This document shows positions 10,685 to 23,926 of a stretch of 64,000 nucleotides of DNA, one piece after another. The first letter of the stretch is position 1. Every line of letters starts with the position of its first letter. Origin of the DNA: Actibacterium sp. MT2.3-13A (GTDB lineage Bacteria; Pseudomonadota; Alphaproteobacteria; Rhodobacterales; Rhodobacteraceae); assembly GCF_018139985.1 (NCBI RefSeq), contig NZ_JAGSOU010000002.1:62001-126000 (forward strand), read 5' to 3'. The position numbers and the translations under genes are program-made. A model generated the notes under the pieces. That model saw only the letters and a list, made by a program, of their open reading frames with translations. It did no database searches and was not told where the DNA came from.

Positions 10685-10748
10685 ACCGCCCCGCCGGTCC
10701 TCCCCGCCGGGGGATACCGCCGGCCGGCGCGCCCTGCCGCGAAACGAA

Positions 10749-10774
10749 AAACGCCCCCGGCGACGGGGGCGTTT
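10749..10774. terminator. Bidirectional terminator hairpin
   Basis: AAACGCCCCC pairs with GGGGGCGTTT around a 6-nt loop. Read on the minus strand it ends in five T residues, so it best serves the SYLF gene at 10799-11359; on the plus strand it can also close the dehydrogenase transcript. Confidence 0.75.
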
Positions 10775-10798
10775 GTGTATCTGGCGATCGCTTCGCGC

Positions 10799-11359
10799 TC
10801 AGGGGATGATGCGCGTGTATTTCGTGCCTTCCAGCGTGGCCCCCACGATCAGACCGGCCTGGCCGAAGACCAGCGCGATGACGGGATCGAGCGCTGTCAG
10901 CGTCTCGGCGCTGATGTTGCCGCCCTGGTCGTTGATCGCGTATTCCATGTCAGCGCCCGCCGACCAGCCCGCGCTGTAGCGGAAATCGCGCAGCGCCTCG
11001 TCGGTCATGAAGAACAGCGCGTGGGCGTATTGCTGCGCGCCGATCTGGAAGCCGAAGGTGGCCTGCGCCGCCGAGTAGTAGTCGACCGTGGCGTCCTCGA
11101 TCCGCAGCGCGCCGCGGCCGTAGGCGCCGCCGACCATGAAGCCGGCCTTGGTGATCAGCGGCATCCACAGGATGCCGCGCGCCTTCTCGGCCAGTTCGGC
11201 CGTGCCGGGGTAGCGCCCGAACAGGTAGTCGCGCGTCTTGTCGACGCGGGCGTCGATGGTGCGGCTGCCGTTGCTGTTGATGCCATTGCCGCAGGCGGCG
11301 GTCAGCGCAGTGCTTGCGCCGGCGCCGATCAGGAAGCTGCGCCTGGAAAACATGCTCAT
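10799..11359 (-). CDS. SYLF (YSC84-type) lipid-binding domain lipoprotein
   Basis: 186 aa from the ATG at 11359, chosen because it opens a leader with a twin-arginine-like motif (FSRRSFLIGAG) followed by a hydrophobic stretch and ALTAACGNG, a plausible though imperfect lipobox with Cys at about residue 22. The body is a SYLF/Ysc84 domain (KARGILWMPLITKAGFMVGGAYGRGAL; SAAQATFGFQIG). SYLF domains bind lipids, and in bacteria the role of these exported proteins is unknown. It is transcribed away from hemB's 3' end, and a strong terminator follows. Confidence 0.8.
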   Translation of the reverse strand: MSMFSRRSFLIGAGASTALTAACGNGINSNGSRTIDARVDKTRDYLFGRYPGTAELAEKARGILWMPLITKAGFMVGGAYGRGALRIEDATVDYYSAAQATFGFQIGAQQYAHALFFMTDEALRDFRYSAGWSAGADMEYAINDQGGNISAETLTALDPVIALVFGQAGLIVGATLEGTKYTRIIP

Positions 11360-11477
11360 GGGGTCGTGCCCTCGTCTTGCCTCTGTTCTTGGCCTTTTCC
11401 GGCCATTGCCCCAAATTATAGGGGGTTTCGCCGCCCAAGTCATCAGGTGTTGTGGTCTTGGGCGGCTTCCTGCCGGA

Positions 11478-13126
<1,649 letters not shown>

Positions 13127-13158
13127 CTTCGCCGCCCGTGTCCTTAGGTCACGCTGTC

Positions 13159-16623
<3,465 letters not shown>

Positions 16624-16633
16624 CCGGCTTTCC

Positions 16634-16697
16634 CGCGAACACTCGCCCCTGGCGGCGTCGGGTGGATCGGCGGCCCGGGGCGGGCGTCGTGTTCGCG
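16634..16697. repeat. Long inverted repeat between convergent genes
   Basis: CGCGAACAC (16634-16642) is matched by GTGTTCGCG (16689-16697), with inner arms CGCCC and GGGCG. The RNA would form a long stem in the 91-bp gap between the ends of mfd and the MFS gene. No T run follows, so terminator function is uncertain. Confidence 0.4.
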
Positions 16698-16714
16698 CCG
16701 AACAATCGGGCCGG

Positions 16715-17932
16715 TCACTCGGGGTGCATCACCGCGCGCTCCAACCGTGCCATGCGCCGGATCACGGCGAAGCCGATCGCGCCGCAGACCAGCACGCCGG
16801 CGGCCAGCGGCTGCGGCGTGCCGTCGAAGGCCAGCCCGATCGGGGCCGCGATCACCACACCCGCCACCGTCGCCGCCGCGCTGATCGCCGAGGCCGCCAT
16901 GCCCGCGACATGCCCCATCGGCTCCATCGCCAGCGCGTTCAGGTTGCCCATGGTCAGGCCGACCATGAAGAACACCGAGGTCGTCCAGATGAACCAGGCC
17001 GGGAAGGCCACCGCATCGGGCCAGGGGCCGGTGAGGCTGATCAGCAGCATCAGCGCCGACAGCGCGATCTGCCCGCCCAGCGCCAGGGTCACCATGTGGC
17101 GCATCCCCAGCCGCACCACCAGCGTCGCGTTGATCACGCTGGCGCTGGCGGCGATCAGGGCGGTGAAGGCGAACCACAGCGGAAAGCTCTCGCCGCGCCC
17201 GAAGGTGATGTCATAGACCTGCTGGGTCGAACTCAGCACCGCGAAGAGCATCCCCATGCACAGCGCCTGAACCAGGATCGACAGGCGCACCATCGGGGTC
17301 GAGAACACCTCGGCCACCGCCGCCCGGAGCACGGGCACGCGCAGCGGGCGGCGGGCTTCGCGTGGCAGGGTCTCGGACTGGCGCAGCCCGACCCAGACCG
17401 CCGAGAGCACCGAAAACCCCACGAAGGCGCCGAAGATCCCGCGCCAGCCGGTCAGCGCCATGATCCCCGCGCCCAGCGTCGGCGCGAGGGCCGGCACCAG
17501 CGTGAAGATCAGCATCACCAGCGACATCAGCCGCGCCATCTGCCGCCCCTCGTAGAGGTCGCGGACGATGGCGATCGCCACCACCCGCGGCCCGGCCGCG
17601 CCCAGCCCCTGCAGGAACCGCGCCACCAGCACCAGTTCAAGCGAGCGCGCGGTCCAGGCCGCCGCGGCCGACAGGCAGTAAAGAGTCGCGCCCGCCATGA
17701 TCACCGGCTTGCGCCCGAAGGCGTCCGACAGCGGCCCGGTGAAGAAGGTCCCCACACCCATCCCGAGGACGAAGCTGGTCAGGATCAGCTGCGCGCGGTT
17801 GAGGTTGCCGGGGCTCAACTCCTGCCCGATCTCGGGCAGGGCGGGCAGCATGGCGTCGATGGAAAAGGCGATTGTCGCGAACAGCATCGCGATCATCGCG
17901 ATGAATTCCGGCTGCGACAGGCGGCGGGGCAT
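16715..17932 (-). CDS. Bcr/CflA-type multidrug efflux MFS transporter
   Basis: 405 aa from ATG 17932 (MPRRLSQPEFIAM), with about twelve membrane segments. The loop 2-3 motif GPLSDAFGRKPV and the drug/H+ antiporter motif around LVARFLQGLGAAGPRVVAIAIVRDL mark the 12-TM Bcr/CflA group. Members export drugs such as bicyclomycin or chloramphenicol, or metabolites such as cysteine. The start overlaps the stop of the DsbA-like gene by one base (TGATG), so it is the third gene of an operon with that gene and the acyl-CoA ligase. Confidence 0.88.
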   Translation of the reverse strand: MPRRLSQPEFIAMIAMLFATIAFSIDAMLPALPEIGQELSPGNLNRAQLILTSFVLGMGVGTFFTGPLSDAFGRKPVIMAGATLYCLSAAAAWTARSLELVLVARFLQGLGAAGPRVVAIAIVRDLYEGRQMARLMSLVMLIFTLVPALAPTLGAGIMALTGWRGIFGAFVGFSVLSAVWVGLRQSETLPREARRPLRVPVLRAAVAEVFSTPMVRLSILVQALCMGMLFAVLSSTQQVYDITFGRGESFPLWFAFTALIAASASVINATLVVRLGMRHMVTLALGGQIALSALMLLISLTGPWPDAVAFPAWFIWTTSVFFMVGLTMGNLNALAMEPMGHVAGMAASAISAAATVAGVVIAAPIGLAFDGTPQPLAAGVLVCGAIGFAVIRRMARLERAVMHPE

Positions 17933-18579
17933 CACTCTGCCCCGCGGCGGAGATTCTCGCTGATCTCGTCGATCACCTGGCGCCACAGCTCGGTCGGCTG
18001 GGCGCCGGTCAGCACATGCTGGTTGGCCACGATGAAGGTCGGCACGCCGTTCACGCCGCGGGCGCGGGCATGGGCGTCGCGGGCGCGGATCGCCTCGGCA
18101 TCGGCGTCGCCCTCCAGCAGGCGGCGGATGGCGGGGCCGTCCATTTCGGCGCGCTCCGCGACCGCGACCAGAACCTCGGTGTCGCCGATATCCTGGCCCG
18201 TCTTGAAATACGCCTCGAACAGGAAGGAGACGACCGCCTGCTGCTTGCGCTCGATCCCCGCCCAGTGGATCAGGCGATGGGCGTTCAGCGTGTTCGGCGT
18301 GCGCGTGATGGCCCCGAGATCGAGCTCCAGCCCGGCCTTGGCCGCAGCCTCATGCACCGGCAGATAGGCCCGCACCGCCTGCTCCTTGCCGCCGAATTTC
18401 GTCTCAAGGTATTCGCGCCGGTCCATGCCCTGCGCGGGCATGTCGGGGTTCAGCTGGAACGGGTGCCATTCGATGGTGAAGGGGTGGTCGGGCCGCTCGG
18501 CGAGGGCGCGATCGAGCAGCGTCTTGCCGATGTAGCACCACGGGCAGATCGGGTCGGAGAGGATGTCAAGCTTGACCAT
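17932..18579 (-). CDS. DsbA family oxidoreductase (FrnE-like, 2-hydroxychromene isomerase fold)
   Basis: 215 aa with no signal peptide, so cytoplasmic. The thioredoxin-like active site CPWCY is at residues 12-16 (DPICPWCYIG), followed by the helical insertion of the DsbA/FrnE type; the cis-Pro loop is GVPTFIV near residue 175. FrnE-type proteins act as cytosolic thiol-disulfide oxidoreductases. The start overlaps the ligase gene upstream by 14 bp and the stop overlaps the MFS start, showing tight coupling of the three genes. The substrate is unknown. Confidence 0.88.
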   Translation of the reverse strand: MVKLDILSDPICPWCYIGKTLLDRALAERPDHPFTIEWHPFQLNPDMPAQGMDRREYLETKFGGKEQAVRAYLPVHEAAAKAGLELDLGAITRTPNTLNAHRLIHWAGIERKQQAVVSFLFEAYFKTGQDIGDTEVLVAVAERAEMDGPAIRRLLEGDADAEAIRARDAHARARGVNGVPTFIVANQHVLTGAQPTELWRQVIDEISENLRRGAE

Positions 18580-20092
18580 GGGCGGCCTCGTATTGCTGGC
18601 GGATCAGGCGCCGGTTGAGCTTGTTGTTCGCGCCCCTGGGCAGGGCGTCGAGATGGACGTAGAGGCGGGGTTGCTTGTAACGCGCCAGCCGCTCGGCGGC
18701 GAAGGCCCTGAGCTCCTCCTCGGGCAGTTCCGCGCCGGTATAGAAGGCGGCGATCACCGTGGTGTCGGCCTTGACCGCGATCTCGGTCGCGGCGGCCTCG
18801 TGGATCGCGGGGTGCTGGCTGAGCGCGGCCTCGACCTCGACCGGCGAAACGCGGAAGCCGCCGGCATTCATCATGTCGTCGGCCCGGCCCAGATAGGTGA
18901 TCGCGCCGTCCTCGGCCATCGCCACCATGTCGCCGGTCAGGAACCATTCGCCGTGAAAGCGGGATGCGGTCTCGGCCTCGGCCTTCCAGTAGCCCAGCAT
19001 CAGGCCCGGGTCGCGGCGGGAGACGGCGAGCTGGCCGGGCGTGCCGCGCGGCACCGGCTGGAAATCCTCGCCCAGCACCGCGATGCGGCGGCCGGGCTGC
19101 GGGTAGCCGGAGGCGGGCACGGGCGCGGGCCGCGCCGGGCTGCCCGAGATGAAGGTCGAGCATTCCGACATCCCCAGCGCCTCGTAGATCGGGGTGCCGG
19201 TGGCCTCCGTCCAGGCCGCGCGCAGCGCCTCGGGCAGTTTCTCGCCCGCCGAGAGGCCGTGGCGCAGCCTGGGCAGGTTGAGCGCTGCGTCGCCCTTGAG
19301 CATCTGGCGATAGACGCCCGGGGCGGCGGCGAAGATGGTGGCGTCGAAGCGTTTCAGGAGCAGCGGCAGCGCCTGCGGGGTGACACCCTCGCCCGGGATC
19401 AGCGCCGTGGCGCCGATCGACCACGGGTCCAGCAGGCCGGTGCCCAGCGTGTAGGTCCAGTTGAACGCGCCGGCGTGCAGCAGGCGGTCATTCGCGGTCA
19501 GGCCATACCAGCCCTCCCACATCATGCGCCGCGCCCAGACCGCGCGATGGGCGTGGACCACGCCGCGCGGCACGCCCGAGGTGCCCGAGGTGTAGATCAT
19601 GTAGGCGGCGCGGTCGGGGTCGCCCATCGCGTAATCGGCCGGCGCGTGGCCGAAGAAGCGTTCGAGCGCCGCCGTGTCGATCACCGGCGCGGGATGGTCG
19701 GGCCGGGCGATGCCGGGGCCGGCGATGACCAGTGCCGGGTCGATTTCCGCCGCGAGCTTGGTGATCTCGGGCGCGGTGAGCTGCGAGGAGGTGGGCACCG
19801 GCAGCAGTCCCGCGGCGATGGCGCCGAGAAAGGCGATGGGGAAATCCACCGTGTTGCCGAGCCGCAGCAGAACCGGCGCGCCGGGCCTGAGCCCCATCGC
19901 GGCCAGCCCGCCGGCGACGCCGCGCACGGCCTGTTCCAGCCGGCCGTAGCTCCAGCGCTCGGCGCCGGCGGGTCTGACCACCGCCAGCGCGATCTTGTCG
20001 GGCTGCGCGGCGGCCTGGCCCAGCACATAGGCGGCCAGGTTGAACGGCGCGGGGCAGGGGGCGGGGCCGTGGAGATCGAAGAGCGACTGCAT
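18566..20092 (-). CDS. AMP-forming acyl-CoA ligase (benzoate-CoA ligase-like)
   Basis: 508 aa member of the ANL superfamily. The AMP-binding P-loop is YTSGTSGVPRG near residue 165, the A5 motif is YEALGMSECS near 300, the A7 motif is WFLTGDM near 385, and the A8 hinge region YLGRADDMMNAGGFRVSPVEVE follows. The catalytic C-terminal Lys is in GANNKLNRRLIR. It activates a carboxylic acid to its CoA thioester; the overall pattern resembles benzoate- or other aromatic acid-CoA ligases, but the substrate is inferred only. It is the first gene of the operon and is divergent from the XRE-cupin regulator 66 bp away. Confidence 0.85.
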   Translation of the reverse strand: MQSLFDLHGPAPCPAPFNLAAYVLGQAAAQPDKIALAVVRPAGAERWSYGRLEQAVRGVAGGLAAMGLRPGAPVLLRLGNTVDFPIAFLGAIAAGLLPVPTSSQLTAPEITKLAAEIDPALVIAGPGIARPDHPAPVIDTAALERFFGHAPADYAMGDPDRAAYMIYTSGTSGVPRGVVHAHRAVWARRMMWEGWYGLTANDRLLHAGAFNWTYTLGTGLLDPWSIGATALIPGEGVTPQALPLLLKRFDATIFAAAPGVYRQMLKGDAALNLPRLRHGLSAGEKLPEALRAAWTEATGTPIYEALGMSECSTFISGSPARPAPVPASGYPQPGRRIAVLGEDFQPVPRGTPGQLAVSRRDPGLMLGYWKAEAETASRFHGEWFLTGDMVAMAEDGAITYLGRADDMMNAGGFRVSPVEVEAALSQHPAIHEAAATEIAVKADTTVIAAFYTGAELPEEELRAFAAERLARYKQPRLYVHLDALPRGANNKLNRRLIRQQYEAAHGQA

Positions 20093-20158
20093 GACGTTCT
20101 GCTACGCCGCGGCCGTTGCAGTTGCAAGGGCCGGGGTGGCGGTCTACATGCACATCCC

Positions 20159-20782
20159 ATGAGCGAAAAAGAGCAACCCAGCATCATCCGCCTCGCCCGC
20201 GCCTCCGGCGCGGCGGCGCGCGTGGAGCCGCTGAATCTCGGCCAGCGGGTGCGCGAGCTGCGCAAGCGGCGCGGCTGGACGCTGGAACAGGCGGCGCGGG
20301 AGGCCGGGCTCGCGCGCTCGACGCTCTCCAAGATCGAGAACGGCCAGATGTCGCCGACCTACGAGGCGCTGAAGAAGCTGGCCGAGGGATTGCAGATCTC
20401 GGTGCCCCAGCTCTTCACCCCGCCGGTGAAGGACCAGGTGAACGGGCGCATGGCGGTGACGCGCTCGGGCGAGGGCGGCGCCCATGCCACCGCCACCTAC
20501 GAGCACGAGCTGCTGGCCGGCGCCCTGACCAAGAAGCGGATGCTGCCCTACCGCGCGCGGGTGCGGGCGCGCTCGATGGAGGAATTCGATGGCTGGGTGC
20601 GCCACGACGGCGAAGAGTTCCTCTATGTGCTGACCGGGGTCATCCGGCTCTACACCGAGTTCTACGAGCCGGTGGAGATGCGCCGCGGCGACAGCGCCTA
20701 TTACGACGCCACCATGGGGCACAACGTGATCTCGCTGTCCGAGGAGGACGCGACGATCCTCTGGGTGACCTCGCTGGATTGA
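20159..20782 (+). CDS. XRE family transcriptional regulator with cupin domain
   Basis: 207 aa from the ATG at 20159. An N-terminal helix-turn-helix (about residues 28-80: LGQRVRELRKRRGWTLEQAA then ARSTLSKIENGQMSPTYEAL) is joined to a C-terminal cupin sensor domain (about 105-205, with FLYVLTGVIRLYTEFYEPV and a His in TMGHNVISL). Regulators of this type usually control a neighbouring catabolic or transport gene in response to a small ligand. The gene is divergent from the ligase-DsbA-MFS operon, which is the likely target. The spacing leaves a 66-bp shared promoter region. Confidence 0.87.
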   Translation: MSEKEQPSIIRLARASGAAARVEPLNLGQRVRELRKRRGWTLEQAAREAGLARSTLSKIENGQMSPTYEALKKLAEGLQISVPQLFTPPVKDQVNGRMAVTRSGEGGAHATATYEHELLAGALTKKRMLPYRARVRARSMEEFDGWVRHDGEEFLYVLTGVIRLYTEFYEPVEMRRGDSAYYDATMGHNVISLSEEDATILWVTSLD

Positions 20783-20789
20783 GGCGTGG

Positions 20790-20838
20790 CTGGGGGCGCT
20801 GCCCCCAGACCCCCGGAGTATTTGCGCCAAGAAGAAGG
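20790..20838 (+). repeat. Hairpin-linked intergenic repeat, copy A
   Basis: A hairpin (CTGGGGGC / GCCCCCAG, loop GCT) is followed by CCCCCGGAGTATTTGCGCC and AAGAAGG. The same layout occurs at 23862-23913, and tails without a clear hairpin occur near 27222 and 50506. It lies right after the XRE gene and before the convergent entericidin-like gene, so it can act as a terminator. Confidence 0.7.
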
Positions 20839-20875
20839 GAAGCTTCCCGAGGGGCCGGCGCGGGCGCGGGACGCC

Positions 20876-20995
20876 TCAGAACGCGTTGCGCAGGCTGCGG
20901 GCGCCGGCGGCGATGTCTTCGCCCATGCCCTCGACGGTGCCGCATCCGGCGAGGCCCAGGGCCAGGATGATCAGGGCAATGCGGATCATGCTCAT
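20876..20995 (-). CDS. Entericidin-like small lipoprotein
   Basis: 39 codons. The product starts MSMIRIALIILALGLAGCGT: a short hydrophobic leader and a perfect lipobox LAGC, then an acidic-to-helical tail ending ARSLRNAF. This is the pattern of entericidin A/B family peptides, which are tiny membrane lipoproteins of a bacteriolytic antidote/toxin type in enterics; the role here is unknown. The first ATG (20995) overlaps the stop of the upstream solute-binding protein gene as ATGA. A second ATG at 20989 has AGGAG at better spacing, so either may be used. Confidence 0.8.
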   Translation of the reverse strand: MSMIRIALIILALGLAGCGTVEGMGEDIAAGARSLRNAF

Positions 20996-22845
20996 TTCTC
21001 CTCATACCACCAGACATCGGGCTGGAAGCCGATCCAGTCGCCGTAGATCGGGATACGATCGGGGTATTTCAGGCGCGCGTCATGGGCGATGCGCGAGACC
21101 GGCGCATGCCAGATCGGGATGACGTAGCGGCCGGCCGCCAGCACCCGGTCGAGCGCGCGGGCGGCGGCGGTGAAGTCCTCCTGGGTCGTGCTGTTGAGCA
21201 GCCGGTCGATCAGCGCCTCGGCGGCGGGGCTGTCCATGCCCATCCAGTTCGGCGTGCCGGGCTGGGTGACGCCCTCGCGGCCCCAGTAGAAGCGCTGCTC
21301 GTTGCCGGGGCTGAGCGAGGCGCCGCGCGCGTAGAAGGCCATGTCGAAATCGTAGCCGCGGGTGCGCTCCTGGTATTGCGCGTTGTCGATCATGGTGACG
21401 CGCGGCGCGATGCCCAGCCGGGTCAGCGCGTCGAGATAGAGATCGACGATCTGCTGGTGTTCGGTCGCGCCCTGGTTGAGCAGGATCTCGAAGCTGAAGG
21501 GGGTGCCCTGGGCATTGCGCAGCACGCCGTCCCGGGCGACGCGCCAGCCGGCCTCCTCCAGCCGCTTGAAGGCGAGGCGCAGGTTCTTGCGGTTGGCGGG
21601 GCGGCCGTCGGAGACGGGCAGGGCGTAGCCCTCCAGCGCGCCGGGGAGCAGGGTATCGGCGAAGGGTTCCAGCAGCTCGCGCACGCGGCCCTCGGCCGGG
21701 CCCGCGCGCATGCCGAGCACCGAGTTGGAGAAATAGGAGGTGATGCGCGGCTCGGCGCCGCCGGTGAGCGTCTGGTTGATGAATTCGAAGTTGAAGGCGT
21801 GGATCAGCGCGTCGCGCACGCGCCAGTCGGAAAACGCCGGGCGGCGGGTGTTCATCACCAGCCCCTGCAGGCCCGAGGGGCGCTGGTGCGGGATCACCGA
21901 TTTCACCATCTTGCCCTCGCGCATTGCGGGGAAATCGTAGTTGCTGTCCCATTTCGCGGCGCTGGTTTCGCGGATGGCGGAAATCACGCCGGCCTTGAAA
22001 GCCTCGGCCATGGCGGTGGCATCGCCGAAGAATTCCATGCGGATCTCGTCGAAATTATGGGTGCCGCGGCGGAAGGGCAGGTCGCGGCCCCAGTAATCGG
22101 GGTCGCGTCTGAGCGAGACGAAGCGGCCCGGCTCGAAATCGTCGATCACATATGGCGCGGTTGAGATCGGGATCACGTCGAGGCCGCTTGCGGTGAAATC
22201 GCGCCCCTCCCATTGCGCCTTTTTCAGGATCGGGCGCAGGCCGAGGATCAGCGGCAGCTCGCGGTCCGGCGTGTTGAAGGTGAAGCGCACGCGGCGGTCG
22301 TCCAGGGCCTCGGCGGTGGCGATCTTCTCCCAGGCGTCGGCGTAGCGGCGGTGGCCGATCGTGCCCAGGGTCTCGAAGGACCACAGCACGTCCTCGGCCG
22401 TGACCGGGCTGCCGTCGGAGAATCGCGCCTCGGGGCGCAGGGTGAATTCCACCCAGTCGCGCGCCGGCCCGGTTTCGACCGATTCGGCCAGCAGACCGTA
22501 GAGCGAGAAGGGTTCGTCCCAGTTGCGGCCCATCAGGGACTCGTAGGCGAGGAAGCGCAGCTGCCAGGGAACGCGGCCCTTGAGGATGTGCGGATTGAGG
22601 CTGTCGAAGCCGCCGACCTCGCCGGTGACGATGCGCCCGCCCTTGGGCGCCCGCGGATTGGCATAGGGCAGGGACACAAAATCAGGTGGCAGGGCGGGCT
22701 CGCCATACATAGCTATGCCGTGCTGCGGTTCGGCACTGGCGAATCCGCTCGCCAGAATCAGCGCGGCCAGCGTCCGTCCGAGCCCGCGGCGGGCGAAAAA
22801 AATTGGTCTCATTTCCACGACAATTCCCGGTATCCCTGTTTTCAT
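20992..22845 (-). CDS. Peptide/oligopeptide-type ABC transporter substrate-binding protein (SBP_bac_5, YejA-like)
   Basis: 617 aa as the longest form. A start at ATG 22812 would give a clear signal peptide (MRPIFFARRGLGRTLAALILASGFASA), and is a good alternative. Family marks include IAMYGEPALPPDFVSLPYANP and GGRIVTGEVGGFDSLNPH after the signal, and DFVEFTLRPEARFSDGSPVT-type sequence near residue 135. Such proteins deliver oligopeptides or microcin C-like molecules to a Yej/Opp permease. Unusually no permease or ATPase gene is adjacent: the only downstream partner is the entericidin-like peptide. Confidence 0.88.
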   Translation of the reverse strand: MKTGIPGIVVEMRPIFFARRGLGRTLAALILASGFASAEPQHGIAMYGEPALPPDFVSLPYANPRAPKGGRIVTGEVGGFDSLNPHILKGRVPWQLRFLAYESLMGRNWDEPFSLYGLLAESVETGPARDWVEFTLRPEARFSDGSPVTAEDVLWSFETLGTIGHRRYADAWEKIATAEALDDRRVRFTFNTPDRELPLILGLRPILKKAQWEGRDFTASGLDVIPISTAPYVIDDFEPGRFVSLRRDPDYWGRDLPFRRGTHNFDEIRMEFFGDATAMAEAFKAGVISAIRETSAAKWDSNYDFPAMREGKMVKSVIPHQRPSGLQGLVMNTRRPAFSDWRVRDALIHAFNFEFINQTLTGGAEPRITSYFSNSVLGMRAGPAEGRVRELLEPFADTLLPGALEGYALPVSDGRPANRKNLRLAFKRLEEAGWRVARDGVLRNAQGTPFSFEILLNQGATEHQQIVDLYLDALTRLGIAPRVTMIDNAQYQERTRGYDFDMAFYARGASLSPGNEQRFYWGREGVTQPGTPNWMGMDSPAAEALIDRLLNSTTQEDFTAAARALDRVLAAGRYVIPIWHAPVSRIAHDARLKYPDRIPIYGDWIGFQPDVWWYEEK

Positions 22846-22891
22846 TGGGCCGGAGCCTAGGCGCGCTTTTGTGACTTTTCAAACTTTTAGC

Positions 22892-22920
22892 TTGGAGCTG
22901 AGCGGCGGTTTGCGTATAAA
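22892..22920 (+). promoter_or_regulatory. Sigma-70 type promoter for a putative small RNA
   Basis: TTGGAG (22892-22897) and TATAAA (22915-22920) are separated by exactly 17 bp. No coding sequence follows on this strand before the terminator at 22974-23002, so it probably drives a short untranslated RNA. Confidence 0.5.
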
Positions 22921-22926
22921 GGGGGC

Positions 22927-23002
22927 ACTGCTCGATAGGTTTCTTGCCTGTATGAAACCTGCCTCAATAACTTAACGCCGGCTTCGCGCCGGCGTTTTTT
23001 TT
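22927..23002 (+). ncRNA. Putative small regulatory RNA, about 75 nt
   Basis: Boundaries are inferred from the promoter-like boxes ending at 22920 and a strong terminator ending at 23002. The RNA would fold into two hairpins: AGGTTTC / GAAACCT (22937-22943 with 22954-22960, loop TTGCCTGTAT) and the terminator stem. The 13-nt single-stranded link GCCTCAATAACTT and the U-rich tail fit an Hfq-dependent small RNA, and hfq is in this window. No open reading frame with a ribosome binding site is seen. I cannot match it to a named RNA family. Confidence 0.5.
22974..23002 (+). terminator. Strong Rho-independent terminator
   Basis: AACGCCGGC and GCCGGCGTT form a perfect 9-bp stem with loop TTCGC, followed by eight T residues in total. 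It faces the plus strand although the gene on its left is on the minus strand, which implies a short upstream plus-strand transcript. Confidence 0.85.
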
Positions 23003-23076
23003 GGTGGCGCAAACCGGCTTCCCTTTGCACCTGCGACATATATGCTCGCCCCGTCCAACGAGGGGAGACACCGCAA

Positions 23077-23850
23077 ATGTCGCTAAAGGGAAAAACCGCC
23101 GTCATCACCGGATCGAATTCGGGAATCGGGCTGGGCGTGGCCATCGAACTGGCCCGCGCCGGAGCCGATATCGTGTTGAACTCGTTCACCGACCGCGACG
23201 AGGATCACGCGCTGGCCGCGCGTCTGGCGCAGGATCACGGGATCGAGGCGCGCTACATCGCCGCCGACATGTCGAAACCGGGCGACTGCCGGGCGCTGAT
23301 CGAACGCGCCGGCGCCTGCGACATCCTGGTTAACAACGCTGGCATCCAGCATGTCGCGCCGATCGACGAGTTTCCCGCCGAGAAATGGGATGCGATCATC
23401 GCGATCAATCTCAGCTCCGCTTTTCACACCACCGCCGCGGCGCTGCCGAAGATGCGCGCGGCCGGCTGGGGGCGGATCGTCAACATCGCCTCGGCGCACG
23501 GGCTGACCGCCTCGCCCTTCAAATCGGCCTATGTCGCGGCCAAGCACGGCATCGTCGGGCTGACCAAGACCACGGCGCTGGAAACCGCCGAACAGCCGAT
23601 CACCTGCAACGCGATCTGCCCGGGCTATGTCCTGACCCCGCTGGTCGAGGCGCAGATCCCCGACACGATGAAGGAATACGGGATGGATCGCGACGGGGTG
23701 ATCCGCAACGTGATGCTGGCGCGGCAGCCGTCGAAGGATTTCGTGACCGTGGAGCAACTGGGCGGGACGGCGGTGTTCCTGTGCTCGGACGCGGCGGCGC
23801 AGATCACCGGGACGACGATCAGCGTGGATGGCGGCTGGACGGCGTTGTGA
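23077..23850 (+). CDS. bdhA: D-3-hydroxybutyrate dehydrogenase
   Basis: 257 aa short-chain dehydrogenase. The NAD-binding motif is TGSNSGIG (residues 11-18), NNAG is near 85, the catalytic Ser is in NIASAHGLTAS, and the YxxxK pair is in SAYVAAKHGIVGLTK near residue 155. The block PGYVLTPLVEAQIPD and the end GTTISVDGGWTAL match 3-hydroxybutyrate dehydrogenases. It oxidises D-3-hydroxybutyrate, released from polyhydroxybutyrate stores, to acetoacetate. The gene stands alone behind the small RNA terminator, and a repeat-linked hairpin follows it. Confidence 0.92.
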   Translation: MSLKGKTAVITGSNSGIGLGVAIELARAGADIVLNSFTDRDEDHALAARLAQDHGIEARYIAADMSKPGDCRALIERAGACDILVNNAGIQHVAPIDEFPAEKWDAIIAINLSSAFHTTAAALPKMRAAGWGRIVNIASAHGLTASPFKSAYVAAKHGIVGLTKTTALETAEQPITCNAICPGYVLTPLVEAQIPDTMKEYGMDRDGVIRNVMLARQPSKDFVTVEQLGGTAVFLCSDAAAQITGTTISVDGGWTAL

Positions 23851-23861
23851 CGGGGGACGGG

Positions 23862-23913
23862 GCGAGGGGCGCCGCCCCTCGCGCTCCCCGGGATATTTGA
23901 AGCCAGAAGAAGG
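23862..23913 (+). repeat. Hairpin-linked intergenic repeat, copy B
   Basis: Hairpin GCGAGGGGC / GCCCCTCGC with loop GCC, then CTCCCCGGGATATTTG, AGCCAG and AAGAAGG. Same architecture as copy A (hairpin, CCCCGG, ATATTT, CCA-GAAGAAGG). It lies directly after bdhA, before the convergent LysE gene. Confidence 0.7.
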
Positions 23914-23926
23914 CAGGAGCGGCGCG

